From Rhizophagus irregularis (Eukaryota > Glomeromycota > Glomeromycetes > Glomerales > Glomeraceae): a stretch of 64,000 nucleotides of DNA. Location: the NCBI RefSeq assembly GCF_026210795.1, contig NC_089449.1:124001-188000 (forward strand), read 5' to 3'. Made by a program: the position numbers and the translations under genes. Below, in pieces: positions 10,191 through 20,887 of the stretch; the stretch's first letter is position 1, and every line of letters begins with the position of its first letter. Below the pieces are notes generated by a model. The model did not search any database. It saw only the letters and a list, made by a program, of their open reading frames with translations, and had not been told where the DNA came from.

Positions 10191-12833
10191 ATGGGTAGCG
10201 TTTATGTATACGTATGTGGAGGGCTATCTGCTATTGGTAATGTATTTTGTAATTTGAATTTTTTTTTTTCGAGATTAATTTATTTAACACTATTTTGGTT
10301 TAGGGGGTCTACTTTTTGGATATGACATCGGTAAGTAATTTTTTTATTTATTTTTGTTTTTAAGAAAATAATATTGGCTTAATTTTTACATATTGAAATG
10401 TTGTTCTTTTTCCACATGTTAAATAGGTGTCATATCTGGAATTCTTACTATGCCTTATTTTCGTAAGGAATTCCCTTCTGGACCAGCAAAAGAAGGATCA
10501 ATTGTGGCATCGCTTTTAGCAGGATGCTTTTTTGGTATGACAAATTAATAAGGTGCAGTAATTCTGCGGTATGTTCGATAAAAACTGATATTGATCTCGT
10601 GATTTATAGGCGCACTTGCGGCAGGATATTTGTCTGATAGAATTGGTAGAAAGTACTCAGTTCTTGTCGGATCTGTTGTATTTGTTGTCGGTGGTATTTT
10701 GCAAGCATCTTCTACGACATTTGCTCAAATGTATACGGGAAGAGTTATTGCTGGCCTTGCAGTTGGGTAAGTATATAAAGATCTCTACATAACTTAGAAA
10801 TTATAATTTAATATTTTTACATTTTATATTTTATACGCTTTGATTTTAGTGAACTTTCTATGATCGTACCCTTGGTAAGTAGTAATTGAATTAATATTTT
10901 TTGTGCAGCTACATATTTATTCGTATAAATCAAAATAATGTTCTTATAAATTTAAAGTATCAATCCGAGATCAGCCCAAAAGAAATTCGTGGGCGTTTGG
11001 TATCTCTTCAACAGTGGTCGATTACTATAGGGTAATTTCATATATATTTTTATTTTTATGTAAATGTATTTCAACTTTTTTTTGAATTTAATTTTCTTTT
11101 TTTTTAGGATTGCAATTTCATTTTGGATCGATTATGCCACACTTCAAATCGATTCGCCTCAACAATGGAGAATTCCATTATGGATTCAAATTGTTCCAGC
11201 AATAATTCTTGGTTAGTAAATGATGATTTTTACATTCTTCTTTTGGTTCATTTATTTAATTATTTTAAGCGCATATTTGATGGCTGTCCTTCTTATCATT
11301 ATGCTATGTATTTTTTTCATTTAAAAGTTATAGGAACATTTTTTCTCCCATTTTCACCACGTTGGTTAGTTGATCATGATCGGGATGAAGAAGCAATAAC
11401 AGTATTGGCAAATTTACGATCCAAAGGAGATAGAAATGCAACAGTTGTACAAGAAGAATTTAGGGAAATTAAAGAAACTGTTATATTTGAGCGGGAAATT
11501 GCTGCAAAAAGTTATTGGGAATTGCTTAAAGTAGGACCTGAAAATATTCGTAGAAGAGTGTTGTTGGGAGTTTTTATTCAGGCTTTTCAACAGTTGACCG
11601 GAATTAATGCTATTATGGTAAGGATCAGCAGAAAAAAAAAATGGAAAAAATTTCGATAGCACAATTTAACTGTGAAATAATTTGTAGTACTACGCACCTC
11701 AAATTTTTAGTAATGCTGGACTTGCGGATAATTCATCCAGACTTCTTGCAACAGGAGTTAATGGTAAAGATTATAATTTAGAGATTATATTAATAATTTA
11801 AGACGCGATTTTACTTATATTTATTTTTACAGGTCTTGTCAATATGTTAGCAACAATTCCTGCAATAATTTGGATAGATCGTTTGGGACGTAAACCTACT
11901 CTGTAAATTATTATTATTATTATTATTATTTTTTTAAAAAAAAATTTTTATTCATTTTACACTTTGAAGTAACAAAGTAACTAAATATACGAATATATTT
12001 TTCTATTTAAGAATATCAGGAGGCTTATTAATGGGCTCATCAATGATAATTATAGGATCTATATTAGCCACACATGGAACAAAATATTTTGATGAATCGT
12101 TGGGAAAACATTTTGTATATTTAGACAACAAAGGAAGCTCCTATGCTGTTATTGTTTTTATATATGTTTTTGTGGCTAGTTTTGCTTATTCTTGGGGCCC
12201 GGTAAATATGCTAATTAATTAATTCTAAACCTAAATTGTGTAAATTATCTAACTATTATCATTCATAGACTGGATGGATTTATCCTGCTGAAATTTTTCC
12301 GTTACGGTATATTTGTTTATTTATTTACATTTATTTATTTATTATACGTTTGACTATTATATTGATAATGTCGTAAATTATTAGCATTCGAGGTAAAGCT
12401 ATGTCAGTAACAACAGCTTGTAATTGGCTATTTAATTTTGTTATTGGACTAGTTGTGCCAATTTTATTGGATAGGTAAATATATATAGTATATTTTTTTA
12501 TTCTCTTTATCTTATTTTTTACTAATAACCAACTTTATTTTTGTCATATTTATATATAAAATAGTATTATATGGGGGTAAGATTTCTACTAAATTTTTTT
12601 TTTTGTCGTATCATTTTAACTCTAACGATTTATAATATTAATTGTATTCATTTTCTCATTTATAAAGTACATATTTAATCTTTGGAATTTTTTGTGTATT
12701 AATGGCAGCTGCAATATACATATTTTATCCAGAAACAAAAGGTAAATCATTAGAGGAGATGGACAATTTATTTGGCAACGTGCAAAAATCAAAAAACTTG
12801 GAAAAAAATGAAGGGGAGCTTGAAGCAGCTTGA
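10191..12833 (+). CDS. MFS hexose (sugar) transporter, 15 exons
   Basis: Exons: 10191-10236, 10304-10330, 10427-10534, 10610-10766, 10850-10874, 10958-11031, 11108-11211, 11334-11617, 11688-11763, 11833-11902, 12012-12201, 12269-12306, 12385-12474, 12565-12576 and 12668-12833. All joins are GT-AG and in phase, giving 488 aa, normal for the family. It should import hexose across the plasma membrane with about 12 helices. Signatures in order: GGLLFGYDIG in helix 1, DRIGRK loop, GRVIAGLAVGELSMIVPLYQ, PFSPRWL (PESPR-type), QQLTGINAIMYYAP, DRLGRK, WGPTGWIYPAEIFPLRIRGK, and a PETKGKSLEE end motif. The gene looks intact. In a mycorrhizal fungus such a transporter would take up plant-derived sugar, but the exact substrate cannot be read from sequence. 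Confidence 0.93.
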
Positions 12834-13949
12834 AGCAAACAAAAATGATCGTAGAGAAACGGCTAAACGTTAAAAGTTATTATTACTATTATTACTAACT
12901 TTTCTTATCATTTATTTTAATAATATGTATATTATTTATTGTGTACCATTGTTTATAATATGGTGATACTGTAATACGTTAGTGATGGTCAAATTATTTT
13001 TATATTAAAAAAAAATTGTCACATTGTATGTATTTTAATAAATTTTATAATTGTAGCTTTGACTTAAAAGTTCCAAGCTAAATTTGGGTAAAATTTTATT
13101 ATTTCCCAATATAGTTTATTGCGGGATTTTGATGACAGTAAATTCGTCCAACGCTAACACTCAACGTAATCTCAGTATTGGATAGTCATTGTATCTTGAA
13201 AGTACTAATAAAATATTGATCCATCATTATTCGATTGAAAAGGCATAATTATACTTGTTATTACGTGAAAGACTAGTTATGCAAATCCAACTTATTCTTG
13301 TTACATAAATGCATCATCTTTGATTTTCCTTACATAATCATAGTGATTGTGCACACAATCTACATATTGTTGTATTAAAAGAGTATAATTGGTGTTTTGG
13401 TCATGTTATAAAGACTATGAAGAAATTACCGTCATACAGATTATTGAGAAATTAATTTTATGATAAAAGTACAATTAAATTAGTATTTTATTTATTGTTT
13501 TTTTATAAAAAAAAGAAGCATACTTGTTCGTATTGGTATAAATTATAATACGAACTAAGAAAGAAACTAATAACTGTTTTTTAGTATTATCGATAATCGA
13601 AGGTGCACAAGTTGTGATTATTAAGAAACTAATGGATGTATCGTGTAACGTATTTAATCTGAGGATCCGTGAACAGCAATAGAAACATTTCTGGTCCCAG
13701 GCAACAAAAAGAAGACACGTAATTTACTTGATCAGAACGGACGAGATCATATCTCCAGGAGTAACACTTAGTATCAAGAAGATGAAGAATTCAACACGCA
13801 AAAGTGTAGTCATTAACTGTTTGTGTTTTTTAGCTTAAATTTTTTACTATTCTTTTGCAGTTGGCCGTTGGGTCTATTTATATATTTATATTTCCTACTT
13901 TGTCAACTGTTCCTGTGGTTCGGGAGATAGTTCGTTCGTGGTTTAGAGG
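12834..13949. other. Intergenic region
   Basis: AT-rich sequence following the sugar transporter. No gene or clear RNA is seen. It ends at the 3-bp target duplication of the element at 13953. Confidence 0.4.
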
Positions 13950-13952
13950 CTA

Positions 13953-14219
13953 CCCTATAAAAAAAGAATGTCCGGAAATTGTAGCTAAAAACGTCCGGAA
14001 AATGTTTATTTGTCTGGAATATGTCCGGAATATTGCAATATTCCGGACGTTCGAAAATTTCCATTTTCCAGAAAATGTCCAGAAAATGTCTAGGAGGGTT
14101 CAGACCCAGCGTCCAGAAAGTGTCCGGAATATTGCAATGTTCCGGACGTTTTCCGAACACACGGACATTTTCCGGATGTTTTTAGCTACAATTTCCGGAC
14201 ATTTTTTTTTTTTACAGGG
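13953..14219. mobile_element. Inverted-repeat (MITE-like) element, 267 bp, flanked by CTA
   Basis: The ends are long inverted repeats: left CCCTATAAAAAAAG then ATGTCCGGAAATTGTAGCTA; right is the reverse complement (TAGCTACAATTTCCGGACAT, poly-T, then ACAGGG). Both ends are bordered by CTA (13950-13952 and 14220-14222), a 3-bp target duplication that fits PIF/Harbinger-type elements. Internal GTCCGGA/TCCGGAC motifs recur in both orientations, including a short palindrome around TCCGGAATATTGCAATATTC. The open frames on both strands across it are by-products of the symmetry. Confidence 0.8.
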
Positions 14220-14222
14220 CTA

Positions 14223-15052
14223 CGGTAATGGATTGGGCCATTGAGGGCCCTTGATTGCGATTGGTGATTTCAAGTCCGCTTTTGTATTTTTCCTTTCTTT
14301 TTGTAACCTTTCTTATCTCTTACAGGAATACTCTACTTATTAAACTCCCTGAAGGTTCATTCTGATAAGATAAAGAACCTGAAAAATACACTTTTATCAA
14401 GAAACTAGGGACAGCTTGATAAAAACTACTGTTCTAACGCTTTTTCTTTTTCTCAAAGAAGGTTGATCTTTAATTGTATTATAAATACTTAAAATTAAAA
14501 ATTAATATTAGTATTTTTATAGTATTTTTATCCAAAATCTAAAGTAAGTAAACTATGTTAATAATAATACGATAATATTATGTTTCAATATGCATTAATC
14601 GATTCGGCCAAAAATATTCTTTTTTTTTAACCGTTTTTGTGGCACTGAACAATTATAAAAAAAAATCCTATAAAATAATTATACAGTATATATATTTTTG
14701 ACGAAATTTAAAAATGACCTTCCTTTTTCGGGATACGGCAAAAATTGCCCACTAATTTTGCTCAAACAGAAATTTCTCCAGAAACTTCTGAATTTTTATC
14801 TAGACGGCGGAAATTTTGTCATTATAAAGTTCGCAACGAATATTCTAAAAAGAAACGAACAAGGTCGATGTTTATTTCGGTGACGATATAACAAAAACTT
14901 GTAGCGCACAATCACTACAATATGTTTATTTCGGTTAGATTTATGTAAATTTACGTTATCTAATTAAATTTGGATTTTGGACGTCATAACTTGAGGCTAA
15001 AATATCAGCAAATTGTTGCGCACAGTCGAACTTCAAAATTAAAATAGCGAAA
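14223..15052. other. Intergenic region with repeat-like text
   Basis: GTTTATTTCGGT appears twice (near 14868 and 14931), and AGCGCACAATCA and GCGCACAGTCGA are related. This suggests remnants of a short repeat. No gene is visible. Confidence 0.3.
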
Positions 15053-17880
15053 ATGAGTTTGTTTAAAAAGAAACGTTTATCCATGTACTCCTGCGCCTTA
15101 TCATACACTACCGACTACCCGTGTCTATACATACAAAAACTGATGTTGATGATGGTCTAACGCAAGAAGCTGCCCAATGAATTGGATTATATGAGTTTAA
15201 CGAATTATCAGGTCAAGGCAGCGTTAGCGTTTTTGCTGTATTATACAGACAAATTGTAATGCTCTAACATTTGTTTTGGTTATTGCAATGATAATTTCAT
15301 TTGTATTTAAAGATTATGTAAAAGGAAGTCCGTATTTAAATATGCAAGCCGACTTATATGTATGTAACTTTTCCAATTAGTTAAAATTTAATAGGTGTCA
15401 TCGTCTTTGTTATTGTAACAAACACGCTAGTTGGATGCATGCAAGAATATAGTGCTGAGAAAACCATGGAATCTTTACGTAGAATGGCTTCTCCGACCAC
15501 AAGAGTAATTAGGGGCGATTCATTGATCTCCGTTTCAATTTATTTTATTTTATTTTATTTCTAGAAGAGGAGTGAATGTTATCTGTTACATTAACAACAT
15601 GCGCAGCCTAGGCTACTAACAGCTATTCAGGTAAGTAGAACTACGTGTCTCATTCCACAAAGTAGAACCCCACCCTTCGATCTGAACTATACTAGAAGTA
15701 AAACTACGCTACAACTAGCACTAATTGATCTCCGTTTCAACCAGAGACATCGTAGTGTTTATGTATATTACGGACAAATCACATGATTTGATTTTTCGAG
15801 AAAATTTCTTATTAGGGTGATATTATTGTATTTGAGGAGGGTGATGTTATCGGTGCCTTTTGAAGTATTTAATTTGAAAGTGGACGAAGCACTATCAACC
15901 GAGAATCTGTTAAAGGTATTGTGTATACTGAGATGAAAATTGAAATCGGTAAAATTGCGAAATCATTGGCCTCTACCTCTGTTGTTAGTTGTTACATAAA
16001 GGATCATTTGGATTAGGATTTTGCTTTGGATTTGAATTAGGGAAACTCCCTTACAAAAAAAAGTATTATATTTATTATACAGATATTTCTTTTTAATAAT
16101 TTATATGATTATACAAATAACAATGAATTGTGTGATGCGTTATGGAGTTTGGAATTTACGGGCGTGATCTATTTGATTTTTATGGATTTCACAGTGGGAA
16201 TCGCACAATTAATATGTCTTGTTGATAGAGACGAGAAGTCTTCCCGGTTAAAATCCGAAGCAAGGAGTAGTGTGGTGGAAAGTAAAAATGGTGAATAACA
16301 AAGACAAAAAGGTTTATCAAATGTTGTTTAATCGATTAATAGATTAGGAATTCATGCTTATGAATTATTCGGATTAGCGATTATTTTAGCTATAATCGTA
16401 TTTAGCGTAAATAAATGGAAAGTGAGCGATGAAGTTGCTATTTATGCCATTTCGCTCGTTATTCCCGAAGGACTTATTGCTGCGATAAGTGTTTAACTTG
16501 GATTAATTATGAAATAAACGAAAAGATCAAATAAAATGTCTTTAATATTTATGATTTATTATATTATATTTTAGATTACATTGACTATGGCTTTGGGTGT
16601 ACGACAAATGGCTAAAAATTATGCTATTGTCCGTAAATTAAATGCTTTGGAAGCCTTAGGATCAGTTATGAATATTTGTTCTGACAAAACTGAAACACTA
16701 CAACTGAAACTTGGCTTCCGGATGATGGTTCCTACAGAATTTCGGGTAAATGGGTTTAGTCCGAAGGAAATATTTATCGATGTGGAACAAATGAAATTGT
16801 TGAAGGTTAACTAGTAGCTCCGGACAACATGGGATTTGCTTTTACACACTTAGTTCAAGCTTCAGCACTTTGTAATATGATCGTCATTAAAAAGGGTAAA
16901 AGTGAATCCAATAATGAATGACATGCAATTGGAGATCCAACCGAGAGAATTATTTTTTAAGCCTTTGAAAGGAAAAAAGTTAATTTTCTTTACAAACTTT
17001 TTTTGGCAAATCACTTTTTTTTTATAGTCTGCTTTTCAAGTTTTCGCTCATAAAGCTGGATTTCCAAAACCGATCCCCACAGCAGAACCATTCAAATTTG
17101 AACTGGTTCATGAATATGCTTTTGACACTGGATTGAAGCGTATGCAAAGAAAAATCTACAGAGTCAGTATACAAAAATTCAACTTGGTGAAAATGATATC
17201 ATGAAAAGTTTGAACTTGAATAATTATATAATGAATTAGAAAAGCTTGCAAACAAAGGATGGTAATTATCGAAAAGAATCATTTTGGGCAATTTTTATTT
17301 TTATTATTTTTTTATTAAGAAAATTGAAATGAAATTTTACTGTTACATAGTGTGTGTTATCATTGGCATATCGTCGAGTTATTAAACAGATGTTGAAATA
17401 TTTATGACCCGAGTCCAAAGCTGCTATTCAAAAATGTTTTTGTGCTGGAATTGAAGTCCATATGTTAACTGGTATTTTATTTATTTTTTTCTTTAGTAAA
17501 ATTAATTAATTAATTAACGTTTAGTTTATCATTATTAAATTGTTTAGCTGACCATCCTACTGCTGCTGCTGCTATTGCAAAAGAGTTATTAATGCTCCAA
17601 AAATTTATTTTATTGAGCGGTAAGTTGTAGTATTCAATTTTAATTTAATTTATTGAATAGTTCTTTATTAATTCTGCTTTTTTTAATAAAGGAAATGCTG
17701 CGGTCTCTCTTTCTATGATCGAGATGGTATATCAATTAATCCTATGCCACCCCTACAAATTCTTTTCCTAAATATGGTTTCAAGTTCGCCGCCAGCTATG
17801 GGATTAGGAATTGGCTGGACGTGCATCTAGTGACACTATGAATTATCCACCATGTTCAAAAGGTGGAATTTTCACATGGG
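15053..17880 (+). pseudogene. ENA: ENA-type P-type cation ATPase pseudogene
   Basis: Successive blocks follow the order of fungal ENA sodium/potassium-exporting ATPases: [160 protein letters not shown], and a last block SSPPAMGLGIG to GIFTWE. The phosphorylation signature is mutated: CSDKTETL where the family has DKTGT. There are in-frame stops (after EAAQ, in NNE-stop-HAIGDPTE, in IIF-stop-AFE), several frameshifts, and a retroposon-like insertion at 15539-15723. An intact enzyme would be about 1000 aa in the plasma membrane. This copy cannot make one. Confidence 0.88.
15539..15723 (-). mobile_element. SINE-like retroposon insertion with 17-bp target-site duplication
   Basis: The 17-bp sequence ATTGATCTCCGTTTCAA occurs at 15522-15538 and 15724-15740. 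Removing the insert and one repeat restores an unbroken ATPase reading frame (GDSLISVSTRDIVV). On the minus strand the insert begins AGTGCTAGTTGTAGCGTAG and ends in a (AAATA)n tail, as expected for a non-LTR-driven retroposon. TAGCGTAGTTTT near its 5' end weakly resembles a Pol III A box; a B box is not convincing. It is about 185 bp long. Confidence 0.7.
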
Positions 17881-17914
17881 AACCATCGCTATAGCTAAAA
17901 ACTTACCTCCCAAG

Positions 17915-18400
17915 ATATATTTATAGTTTTACAAAGATATATCCAGTAGGCCGGGTAGACTACGCAATCAAAAGCCTTGAAGACCTACTTTGCATCACTG
18001 AGGGGAAACCATGCAATATCAAGATTAGATATGCCGGGTAAGACTGTTCATCTTCTCAGTCCATTGGCTTTGAAATAAGAAGACTAAAGGGTGATGTATT
18101 TTATCCAGACAAATAAAAAGAAACGGACTGCGGATCAAGCATTTGGTAATGACTATTTTGATTACATGACCACAGGTACGGAGTGGCATTTTATCATATA
18201 TACTCCAGATGGTATTTACTCCACGAGCGGTTAGTGAGTACCAGATTAATCTCACGAAATCTGCTGTCAAAGAAAATCCAGAATTACTTCGTAGTAATGT
18301 GAAAGGATAACCGGCATCATTGCTGGGTTGTTGAAGGATCGGGTTAGTGTAGATAGTTCCCCAGCTAGCATGAGGGCTAGAATTAAAAAAATATCATCAA
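17915..18400 (+). pseudogene. Fragment of a CRN-associated, PD-(D/E)XK nuclease-like domain
   Basis: Peptide blocks in shifting frames read YPVGRVDYAIKSLEDLLCI then TEGK, QTNKKKRTADQAFGNDYFDY, GTEWHFIIYTPDGIYSTSG, EYQINLTKSAVKENPELLR and IIAGLLKDRVSVDSS. The D-Y-A-I ... I-T-E-G-K arrangement fits a PD-(D/E)XK nuclease core. I recall this domain as the C-terminal half of many Rhizophagus CRN-like proteins, but this was not checked. At least two stops and three frameshifts break it. It abuts the end of the ATPase pseudogene with no N-terminal half, so it is a truncated copy. Confidence 0.6.
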
Positions 18401-19061
18401 AAAATAATATGTATCACTGGCAGAGTCCCGAATCTTTGTAATATTTTTTTGCGTGTCATGTCTCCGGGCATGTTACTATCATATTAATAAAACGATATTC
18501 GAATATAGATGCAAAGCGCCTTCGTCTATTTTTGGCAAACATTATTTCGCATGATGTGGTTATGGGGATGTGTATGCTAATCTTTTGGCCATTTGCAAGG
18601 GGGATTTACAAAATGACGAAGATTCATAGTGTAATCGGCACCAAGACGCAAGCGTAAATCGGCATCTGCATATCAGATACTGTATGTAGAGTGATAGTAT
18701 TTAGTTAGGTTACTATCGAGATATTTCCTAATAACCAAAACGGCTTTAACCTGAATTTCATATGAGATTTCATTCAAACGGAATCAATAATATTGAATTC
18801 ATCTATTCGATCTGCGAACTAAAACGATTATGCATATCTTCTTTTAAATTAACTTCAATCAAAAAGGATTTTATGGAGACCAAAGAATTTTTCCCCTTAT
18901 AAAAAGTAATTTTGAAGTCATTAATAGTTACTTATTTCTAACAATTATTCTTTATAAAAGAGACTCAATTGCAAAGAAAGTGCTTATTTTTTTCATACAA
19001 ACTAGTTCCTGAAAATCAGGTATCAGATTGAACTTCACATTTTTCTAAATCTTGGCGAATT
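18401..19061. other. Intergenic region upstream of the ML-domain gene
   Basis: No gene is seen. The last 100 bp upstream of 19110 should hold the promoter of the ML-domain gene, but no clear TATA or initiator can be assigned in this AT-rich context. Confidence 0.3.
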
Positions 19062-19109
19062 TTGGCTAAAATTAAATCTAAAATTTCTTATTTCAAGTCT
19101 CAAAAAATC

Positions 19110-19574
19110 ATGAACCGAAATTTTATTTTTGTATTTATTTTATTGACTACACTTTCTATAGTCAATTCTATTCCATTTAATAAAAGAAAAGCTGATTTTT
19201 ACCCATGTCGTCAAGTAATCAACCCATTACCCGGAGTCGATGTAACAATTTCGCCTGACCCTCCAGTTGCCAAGACCCCCGAACATTTTACTGTTTCAGG
19301 AACATTGAAGCATGATATTACCGCAGATAAAACCTTGCTAAACATCGATTTTTTTGATGGTTTGAGATTTGTTTCCATGATAACCCCCTACAATAAGAAA
19401 TTTACTGAATCAGTTAAAGCTGGAACCAAATTTTCTATAGATGTAGATAATGTTCCAACACCAACTGAATTACCTTCATTCTATGCTATTTTTGTTACTG
19501 TTGGAGAAAAACTCGATAAAGATGGTAACTTGAAAGATGAATTTGGCTGCTCACTTGCCGAATTTTCTGCATAG
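19110..19574 (+). CDS. Secreted ML-domain lipid-binding protein (PG/PI transfer protein-like)
   Basis: Single exon, 154 aa from the ATG at 19110. An upstream in-frame ATG at 19062 would add 16 residues and bury the signal peptide, so 19110 is preferred. Residues 1-20 (MNRNFIFVFILLTTLSIVNS) form a clear signal peptide. The mature part has the ML (MD-2-related lipid-recognition) pattern: FYPCRQ near the start, VTISPDPP, FTVSGTLKHDI, and a C-terminal DEFGCSLAEF. Only two cysteines remain in the mature chain, fewer than in many ML proteins. Family members bind sterols or phospholipids in the secretory pathway, vacuole or outside the cell. Intronless, with no gene neighbour of related function. 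Confidence 0.82.
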   Translation: MNRNFIFVFILLTTLSIVNSIPFNKRKADFYPCRQVINPLPGVDVTISPDPPVAKTPEHFTVSGTLKHDITADKTLLNIDFFDGLRFVSMITPYNKKFTESVKAGTKFSIDVDNVPTPTELPSFYAIFVTVGEKLDKDGNLKDEFGCSLAEFSA

Positions 19575-20571
19575 TTTATCTATTCAATTGCTGAGTTTAT
19601 ATTCTATTTCTAAGCGTTCATACTTCATATTTCGCTACATAGTAGACATCAATATTATGTTCATTTTTTTTTTAGTAATATTAACTACAAAATAACATAT
19701 AATATAATATATTTATATTAAATTTATTCTATTTTATTTTATTCTTGATAAGTAGTTTTTAATGTATGATGTATTTTCCTTATTTGTAATTCTAATTATA
19801 ATATTAAATCTTTTTTAATGTGAAATCATATCGGCACGAAAAAAAATTTTCATCAAAGCAAACAATTTCCGTTATTTAACTAATTTAACTGTATGCGAAG
19901 AAGCTTAAATTACTCTATGCATCGTAAAATTATAAAGGATATTTTTAAATCTTTTATTATTAAAAAAATGAACTTTTTACTCAGACTACCCAAGCCGTAT
20001 TATTATTTCCTTGTTTAAAAAAACCGACAGCAGTTTGAAAGAAGCGTTGACGAAAGAATTATTGAAGCTCTGGCGAGACATTACGTGATTCAGATATAAT
20101 TTTTTTCGGAACATTCACAAGAAAACGATTTCTAAGCCTGCCGACTGATGCCTTATTTTTTTCGTACAGATTTCCGAAGACCTTATTAGCATCATGGAAG
20201 TGCTAACAAAATAAATCCTCATCGAGGCTTTACTAAGGTTATGATGCTACTTTATTTCTGGTATTGCTTGCATCACTTGTCTTATATAGCTGACAATTTT
20301 TATTTTATTTCTATCGATGATTGAAACAAATGAAAGTTAATGTTAGGATATTGTGTTAGTACTTAGTATAGATAGCTTAGATGAAGGAAACACCCGCAGA
20401 CATTAGCATAGAAACTTTATTTCACTTTATAAAACAAGTTTATGCGAATCTTGTAATTTATTTTTTACATCAATAAATCAGTAATTCCGATGAAGATATT
20501 ACCCCGTTTTTTTATTTATGCTAACGAACTTTTGAATTATTCCATCTTTTATAAAAAAATTATTGTCGAAC
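19575..20571. other. Intergenic region containing a dispersed repeat
   Basis: 19986-20085 is about 70% similar by eye to the reverse complement of 30972-31067 (shared AGCGTTGACGAAA and ATTATTGAAG). It is otherwise AT-rich with no gene. Confidence 0.45.
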
Positions 20572-20751
20572 ATGCAATCCATTGATTCATTGAGAGAATT
20601 AAATGCCAAGCTCTTAACTGAGATTGCCGAGCTTAGGAAGGAGAATGCTAAGATTTCTGAACTTGAAAAGGAGAATGCTGAGCTTAAGGATAAGAATGCT
20701 AGCTGGGATCCCTGATCTTAAGACCGGGATTGGCGAGCTTTTAAGACAGGC
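20572..20751 (+). pseudogene. Coiled-coil N-terminal gene fragment
   Basis: An ATG at 20572 opens a 47-codon frame reading MQSIDSLRELNAKLLTEIAE then ELRKEN, ELEKENAELKDKN, ending at a TGA at 20713-20715. This is a heptad-rich coiled coil. A frame shift lets coding text continue (IPDLKTGIGELLRQAV) to about 20751, where an inverted-repeat element begins. The fragment is the start of a gene that was frameshifted and then cut by the element. Such coiled-coil starts are, from memory, common in repeated Rhizophagus genes. Confidence 0.5.
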
Positions 20752-20753
20752 TG

Positions 20754-20887
20754 TGGATCCCTTTTCGGGTCTGGTACGAAATCCCGAACTCTAATGCTGG
20801 TCAAACACATCACGTGACCCCACATAATTCTGCATAACGCGGGCCATTTGTCGGGATTTCGTGATTTGGGATTTTGTACGGATCCCA
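20754..20887. mobile_element. Short inverted-repeat element
   Basis: The left end has TGGATCCC at 20753-20760 and ACGAAATCCCGA at 20776-20787. The right end has TCGGGATTTCGT at 20851-20862 and GGATCCCA at 20880-20887, the reverse complements in mirrored order. Between them lies a CACGTGAC. Length is about 134 bp. No target duplication could be fixed. Confidence 0.55.

Noticed and set aside
13855..14244. Overlapping 129-aa and 85-aa open frames on both strands
   Set aside because: They lie across the inverted-repeat element at 13953-14219; the frames and repeated FRTF/FPDVF peptides come from its repeated TCCGGA text.
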